From Hemileia vastatrix (lineage: Eukaryota; Basidiomycota; Pucciniomycetes; Pucciniales; Zaghouaniaceae), in assembly GCA_030280995.1 (NCBI GenBank), contig JASXTE010000001.1, forward strand, positions 883,501-947,500: a DNA stretch of 64,000 bases. The letters are read 5' to 3'. Positions 1 through 12,200 of this stretch are shown piece by piece (the stretch's first letter is position 1; every line of letters begins with the position of its first letter). The position numbers were made by a program, and so were the translations under genes. The notes beneath the pieces were generated by a model. That model searched no databases. It worked only from the letters and a program-made list of their open reading frames with translations, and was not told the DNA's origin.

Positions 1-2164
1 AGTTTTTGCTTTGTTGTCTTCGCCTTTAAGGCACTTAACAAGAAAAGATGTTGTATGGGATCGGACAGAGGAATGCAATGAGTCATTTGAGTTGTTGAAA
101 AGGATTGTAGGAAAAGATATTCTTTTGAATAAATTGGAGTATAGACCAGGTGCTGGGAAAATTACTCTAGTGGTGGATTCTAGTGTGTCCGCAGTGGGCA
201 CAGTTTTGATGCAGGATGATGAGGAAGGTAATGATAGACCTTTCTTTTATGAATCTTAGACTTTTACTAGAGTAGAGTCTAGGTAATCTCAGTCTAAGAT
301 GGAGTTATGCGGAGTAGCGAAGATTCTTAATAAGCTGCAATGGATGCTTTGGGGGCAACATTTTGAGTTGCGGGTTGATGCGCTATCATTGGTGCAAATG
401 ATTAGTAGCCCAAGTTTAACAGATTTGCCCATGAAGAGGTGGGTGGCACAGATTAATTTATTTTCTTTTGATTTGGTCCACAAGCTGTGAAAAACTTTCA
501 CTATGCCGGATTCATTATCTAGAAGACCGCCATGTGAAGAAGACTCAGACGCCAAAGAATATGAAGAAGATAAGAGATGGATAAAAGGCATAGATTATTG
601 TTATGAAAAATTTGGCAAGGTCGTCCGTGATGACAATAAACTAGTTGCGTGGAATGTCCGTAAAGACATAAGGCTAGACGTTGATGATGCGCAGGATGTT
701 TGCAAGGGAAGTCTGCATCTGGATTTAGGGAACACTGAAGCTAACGTAGTGACAAGGAGTGCGCTAGGCAAGGCAGTGGAAGAGTCAGATGACAAAGATT
801 ATTCAAGGGGAAGTCAAGATAGTAGCACTCATCCCAAAGAGGGGGAGTATTCTGAAGATGACAAATCTACTGATGAGGGAGTAGAGTTGTTAAGACTATA
901 TCTGTAAGACAGTAGTAGACCAGATTTTTGTGATAAAAAGGTTTGGCGCAATATTGAAAAGTGCGCTAAAGGCTATTTTATAAAAGATGGGAATTTATGG
1001 AAGGATCAAGCTTTGTTTCATCAGTTAGTTGTTCAAACTAGGAAAAGAAAGGAGAAAATACTCAGGGAGTTACATGAGAATTTAGGACATAGAGGTCAAG
1101 ACAAGACGTATTGCAGAGTTAGGGAGAGATTCTGGTGGCCCAATATGAAGAATGAAGTAAGAGATTGGGTCAAATCTTGTCCTGAATGTCAGCGCAGGAG
1201 TTACAGAAAGCCAAAAGAGAAAGGTAGAGTGACGGGCGAAGATACTGTTTTTGGTAGGGTCAGTTTAGACCCAGTTCATATAAAAGAAGGATGCTTTAAA
1301 TACTTGGTAGTAGCCAGGGATGATCTATCAGGATGGGTCAAAGCAGCACCATTGGTAAATCTTAAGGTGAGTAATGTAGCTGAGTTCTTGAAAAAAGAAT
1401 GGGTTTATAGGTATGGGGTAATGAAGATGGTGACTCTAGATGGTGGCGCTGAATTTGCTTGAGAATTCCAAGAAGTAGTTAAAGGTATTGGTGCAAGGCT
1501 ATAAGTTGCAACACCATATTATCCTGAAGCAGAGGGGATGGTAGAAAGAGGGCATCAAGTTATAAAGGATGCGCTAGTTAAATTATGCGGGAATAATGGG
1601 GCAAAGTGGAAGAACTACTTGCCCTTAGTTTTGTTTGCAGACAGGATTTCAGTTAAAAGGACAATAGGGTTTTCACCATATGAAATAATGTTTGGTCAAA
1701 GGGGGGTATTACCTATTGATCTAGAGGCTGGATCTTTTCTAGGATGTGACTGGGATGAAGTGCGCTTGACTGAAGATTTAATTCTAGAAAGGGTAGCGCA
1801 GCTTGAAAGAAAGGATGAGTTTGTGGAGAAGGGATATGATAGAATGATGCAGATCCGGGACAAGTCAGATAAATATTGGGATGAGCATTTAGCGTATAGG
1901 TTAAGGAAGCCATTGAACCCAGGAGATTTGGTTTTGGTTTATAATAGAAGTTTAGAAAGCAAATGGGGGAAGATGTTTGCTGAAAGATGGAACGGTCCTT
2001 ATAGTATCAGAAAGCAGATAACTGGAGGGTCTTACTTACTTGAGGAACTAAATGGTACTTAATGGAAGCGGCTTGTGGCGGCAGATCAGATCAAAAGGTT
2101 CTACCCAAGGGGTGTTCCAGTGATACAAGATAACCTCCAGAATGATGAAAAACTACCAGAATGA
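1..2164 (+). pseudogene. Ty3/Gypsy pol, 3' part (copy A): RNase H and integrase
   Basis: This is the 3' end of a retrotransposon polyprotein that enters from outside the window. Positions 1-500 read as the end of the RT and the RNase H domain (DSSVSAVGTVLMQ). An acidic linker follows (about 500-960). The integrase zinc-binding domain HENLGHRG...CPECQ lies near 1070-1200, and the catalytic core runs from about 1260 to 1560, with D in LDGGAEF and E in MVERGHQ about 35 residues apart. A GPY/F-like tail (WNGPYSIRKQ) lies near 1990. Stop codons interrupt the frame near 257, 488, 905, 1460, 1501 and 2060, and the reading frame closes at 2164. The integrase would insert the cDNA in the nucleus, but this copy cannot encode it whole. 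Close relatives lie at 41-46, 47-53, 55-57 and 61 kb. Confidence 0.93.
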
Positions 2165-2764
2165 CCTCCAGGAAGAGGTTAAACTAACAATTTATGTTAA
2201 GCTTTGTTTTTCTAAGAGAACTCACAGGAGGCTTTGACATAATTTTGACAGATAGAGGGCGCTAACTGAAATTTAGGTGCACTAAGGCTGAACAGGCAAA
2301 TGGCATAAGCGCTCAGATGAGGGCACAGAGGAAAATGAAATCTTATATTTTCATTGTTCAAGGGGACATGACAAGACAGGCAATTGGATTAAAGGAGGCG
2401 CATACCATGTAAATGCAAAAGATGCTGGGAATTTATCTAATGGGTTAACTAATCAGGAATAGAATAATGATTTATAGATGGGGCGCTCTAACAGTTCGAT
2501 TCTTATTTACATTGTGTATTTTTGTATCACAGTAAAGGCGGTAAAGTTTTATGATTTAAAAAGTTTATTTATGATTTTTTTTAGGGTTTACAGTCTTTTA
2601 AAGAAAGTAGAGGGAGAAAAGTTAGGCGCTCTAAATTTAGAAGACAGGAGTAGAAAATAGCGCCGTGTCTAAAATGATTATTTAAAGGCATAGCATGAAA
2701 AATATATGAAGACTATGTACAGGAATAATGGACAGAGAAGGCTCATATGGAGGGCGCTAGTGGA
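2165..2764. other. Gypsy copy A non-coding stretch between pol and the antisense gene
   Basis: No gene is supported here. The segment is alignable by eye to 53513-54011, 57072-57400 and 61786-62409, so it belongs to the retrotransposon. It contains runs such as GGCGCTCTA and an AT-rich stretch, and it is where sense pol transcripts and the antisense gene would both terminate. Confidence 0.7.
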
Positions 2765-3570
2765 CTATTCAGTATCGGGGCAAAAGCTATTAGGATATCC
2801 TTTCCAGTTTTCAGGCATGACGAAACAACAAGGATTGGCGGGGAATCCAAGAATAGTTGATGAACTGATTTTGTTCATTAGTTGACCTATCATTTGTATA
2901 TGGTTGTAGCGGGCTTCAAGTTCAGCGTCAGAAAAAGCTGGTGCGTTATAGTAGGATAGAGACATAGCGTCATATATAAGACGAAGTCTGGATAACATTT
3001 GCATGGAATGGACGAAAGGTAAAGGAATAGGAACCCATCCCAGAGAGATGGATTCATTGAAGCCTGAAAAAGATTCAGCAGGTAAAGGAAGCATAAGTAT
3101 AATAAAGGGTACTTACTTGCTAATAAGTTTTGTGGGTGTGCTGATGGAAAAGAAATGGTAATCGTGTCAGGAGAAGCTGTAGTGGAGCTTGAGTGCATGA
3201 AAGCATTAGAGCTTGGAGTGGAAGAAGGCGCAGTGCTAGGCTGGATAGATATTTTGCGCCTGGGAAAAGTAGGAAGCAATAGGGACTCATAAGGAATGTT
3301 GTTATTGGTGGAAGAATTGGGTCTAGCAGGACTAGTAGTTGTAATTATGGGGGCGCAACTGGTGGAACTAGGAGGAAAGTGAATATAGCCAGTAGGCTGA
3401 GGAGTATTATGGTTCAGAGAGATATTGCAAGTTTTGTGGTATCTAAAGCAGTTGTCACAGGCAGGTCTAAAGGAGGCATACCCCCGAGGTCCAGAAAATT
3501 TACAATAAAAGTTGTGGTGTTTACAAAATGAGCACGCTTGATCTTTGGGAACTGTGAAATATTGAGTCAT
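2765..3570 (-). CDS. Antisense gene beta of Gypsy copy A: Zn2Cys6-like cysteine-rich protein, two exons, intact
   Basis: Exon 1 runs 3570-3117 from an ATG and exon 2 runs 3063-2765. The 53-base intron (3064-3116) has GTAAGT and a pyrimidine-rich CAG. Joined, they give 250 codons with no stop. Residues 13-41 carry two C-x2-C-x6-C triplets (CSFCKHHNFYC and CDNCFRYHKTC) separated by 14 residues. This resembles the fungal Zn(II)2Cys6 binuclear cluster, although that family usually has a shorter linker and more basic residues between the cysteines. A Ser/Thr/Pro-rich middle (about residues 55-150) and a helical-looking C-terminal part follow. The gene lies on the strand opposite the retrotransposon, between integrase and the 3' end. 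Three relatives in this window (54817, 58192 and 63222) keep the exon 1 length of 454 bases and the intron position but have lost cysteines or frame. DNA binding is an inference; no function is known to me. Confidence 0.72.
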
Positions 3571-4083
3571 GATTTTTGGATGAAGGTAATCCGGGTTATT
3601 AGATGGGCTATTTATAGGTTAATAATGGAATTATTGAAGAGACATCAGTCACGCAATAACTGACATGAGCGCTGAATGGTTTCTAAGAAGGATGTGAAGA
3701 ATATTCATCAAAGAAGAAATAAAATGAGGGACCTAAGGAAAGGCAAATCCGTCGCAGTCAAGGGAAATTCATACAATGTGAAGATCTGAAGCTTTCAAGG
3801 GAACGCATGCATATATGACACAGGGGATGTATTTGCTGCTATAGGGAGTAGCGCTGATCTCAGATTTATTTTGTGTTTATCGTTTCACTTTTCATTGGCA
3901 CTTAGTAGTAAGGTGCGCTGTTTGGAAAAGGGATGATATTTTTTTTGGGAAACTCATCTTGCAGATGTTGGGTTCTCACAAGGGACTTAGGGTCAAGCAG
4001 AATTAAGGATAAAGAAAAATTATTATTACATTTTTTACAAAGCTATATACAATTTTTAAGGAATATATAACAAAGATTTTTTT
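3571..4083. promoter_or_regulatory. Spacer between antisense genes beta and alpha, presumed upstream region of beta
   Basis: No gene is visible. The stretch aligns by eye with 54818-55297 and 58193-58719 and so travels with the element. By position it must hold the promoter of beta and the end of alpha. No TATA element or operator could be assigned with confidence. It ends in a T-rich run (about 4020-4085). Confidence 0.4.
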
Positions 4084-4470
4084 TTAGTATTCTGTGTCAT
4101 TGTAGATAGGGATGCAGAAGGCCCAGTCGTAAACAGCCTCTTGCATGTTTTGCTGCAAGGTGGTGACTAACTATTTTCTTTTTTCATACTTGGCGCGAGT
4201 ATAGACCAGGACCACCTTGAGGAATTTTTTGACGGCAACTATCATATTGTTCATACGACGCATGGTTGCATTGTATGGTGCAAAGGCAATGTGCCCTGCG
4301 AATTCCCAGTTTTGAGCCATGGCGGGCTCTTCTTCTTCTTAGTCATTGTCAGGGGGGACATTGGCTGGCCAATCATCCGGGATTATAGCATCAAAGACTG
4401 GCTGAAGGGTAGTCCAGTCAGGAGTCGGTGAGCGCAGAGCACACTCAGGAATAGGGTTGGTATCCCAGAC
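4084..4470 (-). pseudogene. Antisense gene alpha of Gypsy copy A, last exon, truncated
   Basis: The reverse strand reads through an acidic, Trp- and Pro-containing protein tail (for example PTPDWTTLQPVFDAI and YNATMRRMNNMI) ending in WAFCIPIYNDTEY and TAA at 4084. Two in-frame stops are seen, in the run of glutamates near 4340 and near 4170. The upstream exons with the cysteine motifs, present in copy C at 59246-59738, are missing because the sequence switches to another repeat at 4471. It is therefore a broken relic. The full gene is described at 58720-59738. Confidence 0.75.
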
Positions 4471-4627
4471 AGTGTAGAAAATTCTATAGTGCTAGCTATA
4501 GGCCTTGACTAAGGGAGTTGGAGAAAAACCAGAGAGAAAATCCCCTGTCCCTTTAGAAAGATAAGTGAGATTTACCTGCTACAGTAAATTGGTTCCTGTC
4601 TACCAAAAGCCCCTTTTCCAATACACT
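4471..4627 (-). repeat. Fragment of repeat R (terminal-like repeat), reverse orientation
   Basis: The reverse complement matches by eye the 3' end of the repeats at 25685-26071 and 32018-32404. They share the sequence around TCAAGGCCTATAGCTAG and the preceding run with CAAAGGGACAGG. It interrupts gene alpha of Gypsy copy A at its left edge and stops where the CACTA-like terminus begins at 4628. R may be an LTR (it can be read as ending in TCTACA) or a CACTA-type terminal region (a near-palindrome with a CTAGC core followed about 20 bases later by GGTG). Confidence 0.6.
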
Positions 4628-4685
4628 CACCACGGGAAATCTAGGGGTGAATTACTAGCAATCCCCTCTCTTGAAATTTAGAGTG
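4628..4685 (+). repeat. Left terminal inverted repeat of the CACTA-like element
   Basis: It begins CACCACGGG and has the subterminal near-palindrome ATTACTAGCAAT at 4651-4662, with one mismatch to perfect symmetry. It is matched by the right end at 15030-15081. Confidence 0.6.
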
Positions 4686-5189
4686 TCCCTTAATTATGCC
4701 AGTTTATGAATACTTTATAAACATAAGTAAATTAGAGTTAGATTTACATTTATTATCAGATTGATTATAGACAGAATATCAACTGATTCCAAATTATGCA
4801 CAAGTTGATCCTACAGAACTTGATTTTGGTCCTCTGTTGAGCACAAATTGAGCACAAATTGATCTAACCTAAGCTTATGCATATATAATAATTCAGGATA
4901 CTTGCTCTATTAAATTTGATGATAAAATAAAATATTGATGAATTTATATAAAAAGAAATTATTATGTAAGATATTAAATTATAAATTTAGGCATCATAGG
5001 AGGGCACTTAATAGAACTTAATTATACTATTTGACACCTTAATACTGTATCAAACAGTTTGAAACATTTAAAACAAAATGTGTCATGATGGGAAATTAAA
5101 TTGCTTGGACAGACACTTTCAAAATTAATACTGACCATAATACACAAGTATGAAACCTTGGCATCTATCCAATAAAAGATTTCCCTTCT
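4686..5189. other. AT-rich subterminal stretch without genes
   Basis: No gene is visible. A short direct repetition (gagcacaaatt twice, near 4840-4858) and general AT-richness are all that can be said. It leads into the repeat array. Confidence 0.5.
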
Positions 5190-5420
5190 GATAAATGGAT
5201 TTTTCTCAGTTACTCCCTGCTAAAAAGTATCCTTGTGAGGTTTTTCTGACCTTCAGGGGGGTAATTTGGCCACATCAAACTACTTCTATTTTGATGATTG
5301 ACCAAAACATCATCCTCATTTCCATCTAAAGAGTTGATCTCATCTGACTGTGGATGATCAAAGGGGTCCACCACAAGTTTAGCCAAAATTTTGGTGAACA
5401 CTTTTTTGATGGATAGTGAC
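5190..5420 (-). repeat. Inverted satellite unit at the left edge of the array
   Basis: Read on the reverse strand, this stretch matches the palindrome-proximal part of the plus-oriented units downstream. It has the same order of GTCAGATG-like, ATCAACTCT, GGAAATGA and GTAGTTTGAT blocks. It is therefore a head-to-head copy facing the rest of the array. The 60-odd codon reading frame across it is shared with other units and is not regarded as a gene. Confidence 0.6.
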
Positions 5421-5429
5421 TAACTGGTG

Positions 5430-6230
5430 CTTTCCGAAATTTTCCACCTGAAGTTAGGCTAAACTTCAGGAGGATAAATTTATTATGAATACCAAATTAA
5501 CTGAAGAATACTTTTGCCTTAGCTACTCTGCATCATAAAAGTGTCCAACTGAGGTTTAGCCATAATTCAGGTAGACACTTTTGGAAAGGCACAGTCTGAT
5601 GGGTTTAATATCTATATATGGCAATAAGTATCAGTTTTATATCAACATGGAACTAGAATTAATTTAATATGGCCAAAGTGTCCACCTGAAGTTTGGCCAA
5701 AATACAGGTCAAAATTTTTATGAGGATTACTTGATGAAATGAAGAAGACTTGCAATTACTTTCCATCATAAAATTTTCAAACTTAAGTTTATCAAAAATT
5801 GTGGTGACACTATTGCCAGATCCAGTCATATGGGATCAACTCTCTATATGGCAATGAGAATCAATTTTTAGTCAATCATGGCATTAGAAGTAATTTAATA
5901 TGGATATACTTTCCACCTGATTTTTGGCCAAAAATAAGTTGGAAATGTTTATGAGGAATACTAGATTAACTAAAGAAGACTTGCACCCTACTACTTTCCA
6001 TCATAAAAGTGTCTACAATAAGAATTCTCAAACTTGTGGTTGACACCTTTGGCCTGGTCCAGACATATGGGATCAATTCTGCATATGGAAATAATGATTT
6101 AATTTGGTCAATCATGGTACTAGAAGTAATTTGATATAGACAAAGTGTCCAACTAAATATTGGAAAAAAATCAGTTTAAAATTTCATTTAGTTTTTCAAA
6201 AAATCAAATTAAGTAAATTTTATTCATGAT
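5430..6230 (+). repeat. Short-period (about 235 bp) precursor repeats
   Basis: The motif CATCATAAAA followed by an imperfect palindrome recurs at about 5531, 5763 and 5999, a spacing of 232-236 bp. Each copy is followed by a block with ATGGGATCAA and a second palindrome-like block containing CCTGAAGTTTGGCC (best near 5688). These units look like the simpler form from which the 607-bp units grew. Confidence 0.6.
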
Positions 6231-9200
6231 GATGCCCATTTTATCCAACACCTCTTCTGAGCCTTGAAAGTAGGCATTTAGCTTGAATTTTTAATTTCAT
6301 ATAAAATCCCTTTTATTCAACCTATTTCTTTTTATCCCTTTTTTTTATTTAGATATAAATTAATTTTATGTAAAACAAATCATTTTCATAATTTTTTACC
6401 TGTATTTAATAAAATTATTAAAGGTTAACATCACCCTGTAAGCATTTGGCACATGTTTTTTTGCTATAATAATAAAAATAATAATATACTGGTGACAAAA
6501 AATTGATCAAATGACAAAATATTAATAAAACAGAAAGATCAAATACCAGTGGATATGTTTTTAAAAAATACCAGTTTCACTGAAGAAGAGCTGCACCCTA
6601 GATACTCACCATCAAAAAAGTGTCCAGCACAAGTTCGGACGAACTTGTGCTGGACACTTTTGGTCAGGTGCAGTCATATGAGATCAATTCTTGCTATGGC
6701 AATGAAAAAAATTATTTGATAAAAAACTTCACTAGAAGTAGTTTTACATAGCCAAATTTTCTACCTAGAGTTCATCCAAACCACAGGTACACAATTTTTT
6801 ATCTTTAAAAAAAAGTCAATTTAGTACAATTTATCCCTGGTGGCTCTCATTTGCTTCAACACCTCTACTGGCCTTTGATAGTAGGAATATTACTTGGATT
6901 TCTTTTTTCATATTTGATCCCTTTAACTTAATTTTTTATTCCTAATATTGCTTTTGGATATCAATTAATAAAATTTAAAATAAACTATTTTCATATTTTT
7001 ATACATTTATTTAATAATATTATAAATGGCATAACATCACCTGGTATGCATTTGGCTCATGAGTTTTTTCTATACTTATAAAATTAATAATATAATGGCA
7101 ACCAAAAATTAATCAAATGATATTTATGAATGAGGAACAAAGATAAAATACCAGTAGACATGTTTGTAAGAAATACTAGATGAACTGAAGAAAAATTCTA
7201 CCCTAGCTACTCTCCATCATAAAAGTGTCCAGCACAAGTTCAGCCAAACTTGTGCTGGACACTTATTGGCAGGTGCAGTCAGATGGGAACAATTCTCTCT
7301 ATGGAAATGAAGATAAATTTTTGATAAAAAGATACACTAGAAGTATTTTGATATGGCAAAATTTTCATGCCGAAGTTTTGGTAAAGCTCAAGTGTATTTT
7401 ATTTTTATTTTTACAAAAAATAAAATTTAGTGCAAGTTTAGCCCTGATTGTGCTAATTTGATTCAACATCTCTTTTTTCTGTTTATGAAAGGAATTTAAC
7501 TTGGATTTTAATTTTCATCTTTGATTTCTTTTATTTTACTTTATTCCTCTCATATTGCTTTTGGATAGAAGTTTATTTTTTGTAAAATAAATCATTTTCA
7601 TATTTTTTTACCTTTATTTAATAATATTATAAAAGGTGTAACATTACCCAGTATTCATTTGGCACATAAGTTTTTTCTATACTGATAATATTAATAATAT
7701 AATGGTGACAAAAAATTAATCAATTGATAAATATGAGTGAGGCACAAAGATTTAATAACAGTGGACATGTTTATAAGAAATTCCAGATGATTTAAAATGA
7801 CTTGCACCCTGGCTACTCTCCATGATAGAAGTTTCCAGCACGAGTTTGGCCAAACTTGTGCTGGACACTTTTGTTTGCATTCCGTCAGATGCAATCAATT
7901 CTTTTTATGGAAATGAGACTGAATGATCACTCCATAATTGCACTGAAAGTAGTTTTATATGGACAAATTGTCCCCCAGAAGTTTGTCCAAACCTAAGGTA
8001 GACAATTTTTTACTTTGGTAAAAAGTAAATTTGATCCATGTTAATTTATGATGTTGCCCATTTTTTCTGAAGCCTCTACTGGCTCATGATAGCAGAAATT
8101 ATACTTAATATCTTTATTTCATGTTTGATCTCTTTAATTTTAATTTTACCCTTTTATTTATCCTTTAGCTTTTAAATATCAATTTTATTTTGGTAAAACT
8201 GATAAATTTCACATTTTTTTACATTTATTATATAATATTATTAAATTTGTAAAATCACACAGTGTAAATTCAGTACACATGTTTTTTCTATACTAAAAAC
8301 ATTAATAATATAATGGTGACTAAAAAATAATCAAATAATAAATATGGATGACACAGAAAGATCAAATACCCATAGACATTTTTAAAATGAATATAAGATT
8401 AACTGAAGATGACTTGCACCCTAGCTACTCTCCATCATAAAAGTGTCCAGCACAAGTTCAGCTGAGCTTGTGCTGGACACTTTTGGTTGCATGCAGTAAG
8501 ATAGGATAAATTTACTCAATGGAAGTTAAAATGAATTTTTGCTCAATCATTGCACAAGAAGTATTTTTATACTGCTATACTATCCTCCTGATTTTTTTGA
8601 AAACCTCAGGTGGACACTTTTACTAATTTAAAAAAATGAAAATATATTCCAAATCTAGAACTGGTGGTGCAATTTTGGTCTGAAAACTCAAATTTTCTTT
8701 GTTGGCAGAAATTTTATTTGAATGTTTAATTTCATATTTAATCACTTTTTTTTTACTTTTTTATTCCTCTTTTTGCTTTCAAATATCAATTTATTTATTG
8801 TAAAACTAATACTTTTCATATTTTTTTTACTTTTATTTAATAAGATTATTAAAGATGTAGCATCTCCCAGTATGCATTTGGCTTAAAAGACTTTTCAATA
8901 CTAATAACATTAATAGTATAATGGTGAAAAACAATGAATCAAATGATAAATATGAATGACACAGAAAGATCATATACAAGTGGATTTGTTTATAAGGAAT
9001 ACCTGATGAACTGAGGAAGACCTGCATCCTAGATACTCACCATCATAAAAGTGTCCAGCATAAGTTTGGGCAAGCTTGTGCTGGACACTTTTAGTTGCAT
9101 GCAGTCAGATGGGATAAATTTACTCTATGGAAATGAAAATGACATTTTGCTCAATCATTGCACAAAAAGTAGTTTGATATTGCCAAAATGTCCTCCTGAT

Positions 9201-12200
9201 GATTTTTCAAAACTCATCAGGACACTTTCTTTGGTTTAACAAAAAAGAAAATATAGTCCAAGTTTAGCCCTGGTGGTGCACATTTGATCTAACACCTCTA
9301 CTTGTTATTGATAGTGGGAATTTTCCTTAGATTTTTTTTCTTATTTTATCCTTTTTATTTTAGTTTTTTATTGCTCATATTGCTTTGGATATCGATTTTT
9401 AATTTTTAAAATAAATAATTTTCATACTCTTATACCTTTATTTAATAATATATGATTAAAGGTGGAACACCACCTGGTATGCATTTCCCACACAAGTTAT
9501 TACTATAGTAATAATGTTAATAATATAATGATGACAAAAAATTAATCAAATGGTAAATTTAAATGACACAGAAAGATCAAATACCAGTGGAAATTTTTAT
9601 AAGAAATCCCTTTTGAGTTTAAGAAGATTTGCTGTATGCCTACTCTCAATTATAAAAGTGTCCAGCACAAGTTTGGCTGAACTTGTGCTGGACACTTTTG
9701 GTTGCATGAAGTCATATGAGATAAATTCTCTCTATGGCAATGAAAATGATATTTCACTCAATTATTGAAGTAAAGAATGTTTAATATTGTAAAATTGTCC
9801 CCTGGAAGACTGTCCAAACCTCAGCTCAAAATTTGTTAGCTATACATAAAAGTAAGTTTAGACCAACTCTTGACCTATCCCAACACCACTTCTGGCTCTT
9901 GATAGTAAAATTTTACTTTTATTTTTTATTTTGTATTTGATCCCATTTATTTTCATTTTACTTTTCTATTACTCTTTTTAATTTTAAATATTAATTTATT
10001 TTTTTAAAAACTAAACATATTCATATTTTTTTAACTTTATATAATAATATTATTAAAGGTGTAACATCACCAATTTTGCGTTTGGCATGCGGGTTTTTGC
10101 TATACTAGAAACATTAATAATATATATGGTGACAAAAAAAAAATTATAAGATAAATATGAATGATAAAAAAAAGTTAAAAAACCAATAGAAATGTGAAAA
10201 ACAAAAAACTGATGTACTGAGACACACTTCCACCCTAGCTACTCTCCATCATAAACGTGTCCAGCACAAGTTCGGCTGAACTTGTGCTAGAAACTTTTGT
10301 TCAGGTGCAGTCAGATGGGATCAACTCTCTCTGTGGAAATTAAATTTAAAAAAATGCTAAATAATTACATTAGAAGTAGTTTGGTATGGCTGAATTATCC
10401 ACCTTGAGTTTTTCCAAACCTCAGGTGAAAAATTTTTTATCTTTAAAAAAAATTAAATTTTATCAAATTTAGCCCTGATGGCACCCATTTGTTTCAACAC
10501 CTCTACTGGCTCTTGAAGGCAGGAATTTTCCTTTAATTTTTCTTTTTCATATTTTATCTCTTTTACTTTACTTTTTTATCACTCATGTTACATTTAGATA
10601 TTAATTTATAATTTTGGAAAAAAAATCATTTTCATATTTTTTTAACATTTTTTAATAATATTATAAAAGGTGTAATATAACATGGCATGCATTTGGCGCA
10701 CAAGTTTTTTCTATACTAATAAAATTAATAATATTCTAATGACAAAAAATTAATCAGATAATAAAATATGAATAACACAGAAAGATCAAATACCAGTTGA
10801 CATGTTTTAAAAAAATAACAGTTGCACTGAAGAAGACCTGCACCCTAGCTACTCTCCATCATAAAAGTGTCCAGCACAAGTTCGGCTGAAATTGTGCTGG
10901 ACACTTTTGGTCAGGTGCAGTCAGATGGGATCAATTCTCTCTATGGCAATGAAAAAAATTATTTGATAAGAAAATTCACTAGATGTAGTTTGATATAGCT
11001 GAATTATTTACCTAGAGTTCATCCAAACCACAGGTACACAATTTTTTATCTTTGAAAAACAGTCAATTTAGTACAATTTATCCCTGATGGCTCTCATTTG
11101 CTTCAACATCTCTACTGGCCTTTGATATTAGGAATAATCCTTGGATTTCTTTTTTCATATTTGATCCCTTTAACTTAATTTTTTATTCCTCATATTGTTT
11201 TTGGATATCAATTAATAATTTTGAAAATAAATTATTTTAATATTTTTATACATTTATTTAATAATATTATAAAAGGTGTAACATCACTCAGTATGCATTT
11301 GGCACACAATTTTTTGCTATACTTATATAATTAATAATATAATTAAGACAAAAAATTAATCAAACAATATTTATGAGTGAGGCACAAAGATAAAATACCA
11401 GTAGACATGTTTGCAAGAAATACCAGATGAACTGAAGAAAAATTCTAACCCAGCTACTCTCCATCATAGAAGTGTCCAGCACAAGTTCGGCCAAACTTGT
11501 GCTGGACACTTTTGGTCATGTGCAGTCAGATGGGATCAATTCTCTGTATGGCAACAAAATAATTTTTTTATCAAATTTCACTAGAAGTAGTTTGGTTTAG
11601 CTGAATCATCCACCTGCTGTTCTGCCCAATATCAGGTGTATAATTTTTTATCTTTAAAGAAAAGTTCACTTATTACAATAAAGCCCTGATGGCTCCCATT
11701 TGCTTTAACACCTCTACTGGCTCTTGATAGCAGGAACTTTACTAGTATTTTTTTCATATTTGAACTCTTTAACTTTTATTTTACTCTTTTATTCCTCTTT
11801 TTACTTTTAAATTTCTATTTAATTTTTGTAAAACTAATCCTTTCCATATTTATTTACGTCTATTTTAAAAAATTATTGAAGTTATAACTTCACATTGTAT
11901 GCATTTGGCACACAAGTTTTTGCTATACTAATAACATTAATAATATAATGGTGATAAAATATTAATTGGATGATTAATATGAAATATACAGACTGATCAA
12001 ATACCAGTAGACATGTTTATGAGAAATACAAGATGTAGGAACTGAAGAAAATTTCCACCCAAGCTACTCTCCATCATAAAAGTGTCCAGCACAAGTTTGG
12101 CCGAACTTGTGCTGGACACTTTTGGTCACGTGCAGTCAGATGGGATCAATTCTCTCTATGGAAACAAAAAAACATTTTTTTATTAAACTTCACTACAAGT

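Noticed and set aside
7225..9768. Plus-strand frames of 60-80 codons over the satellite palindromes with similar proteins
   Set aside because: They repeat because the satellite repeats. Starts and stops vary between units, and one copy appears on the other strand where the unit is inverted. There is no sign of codon-level conservation.
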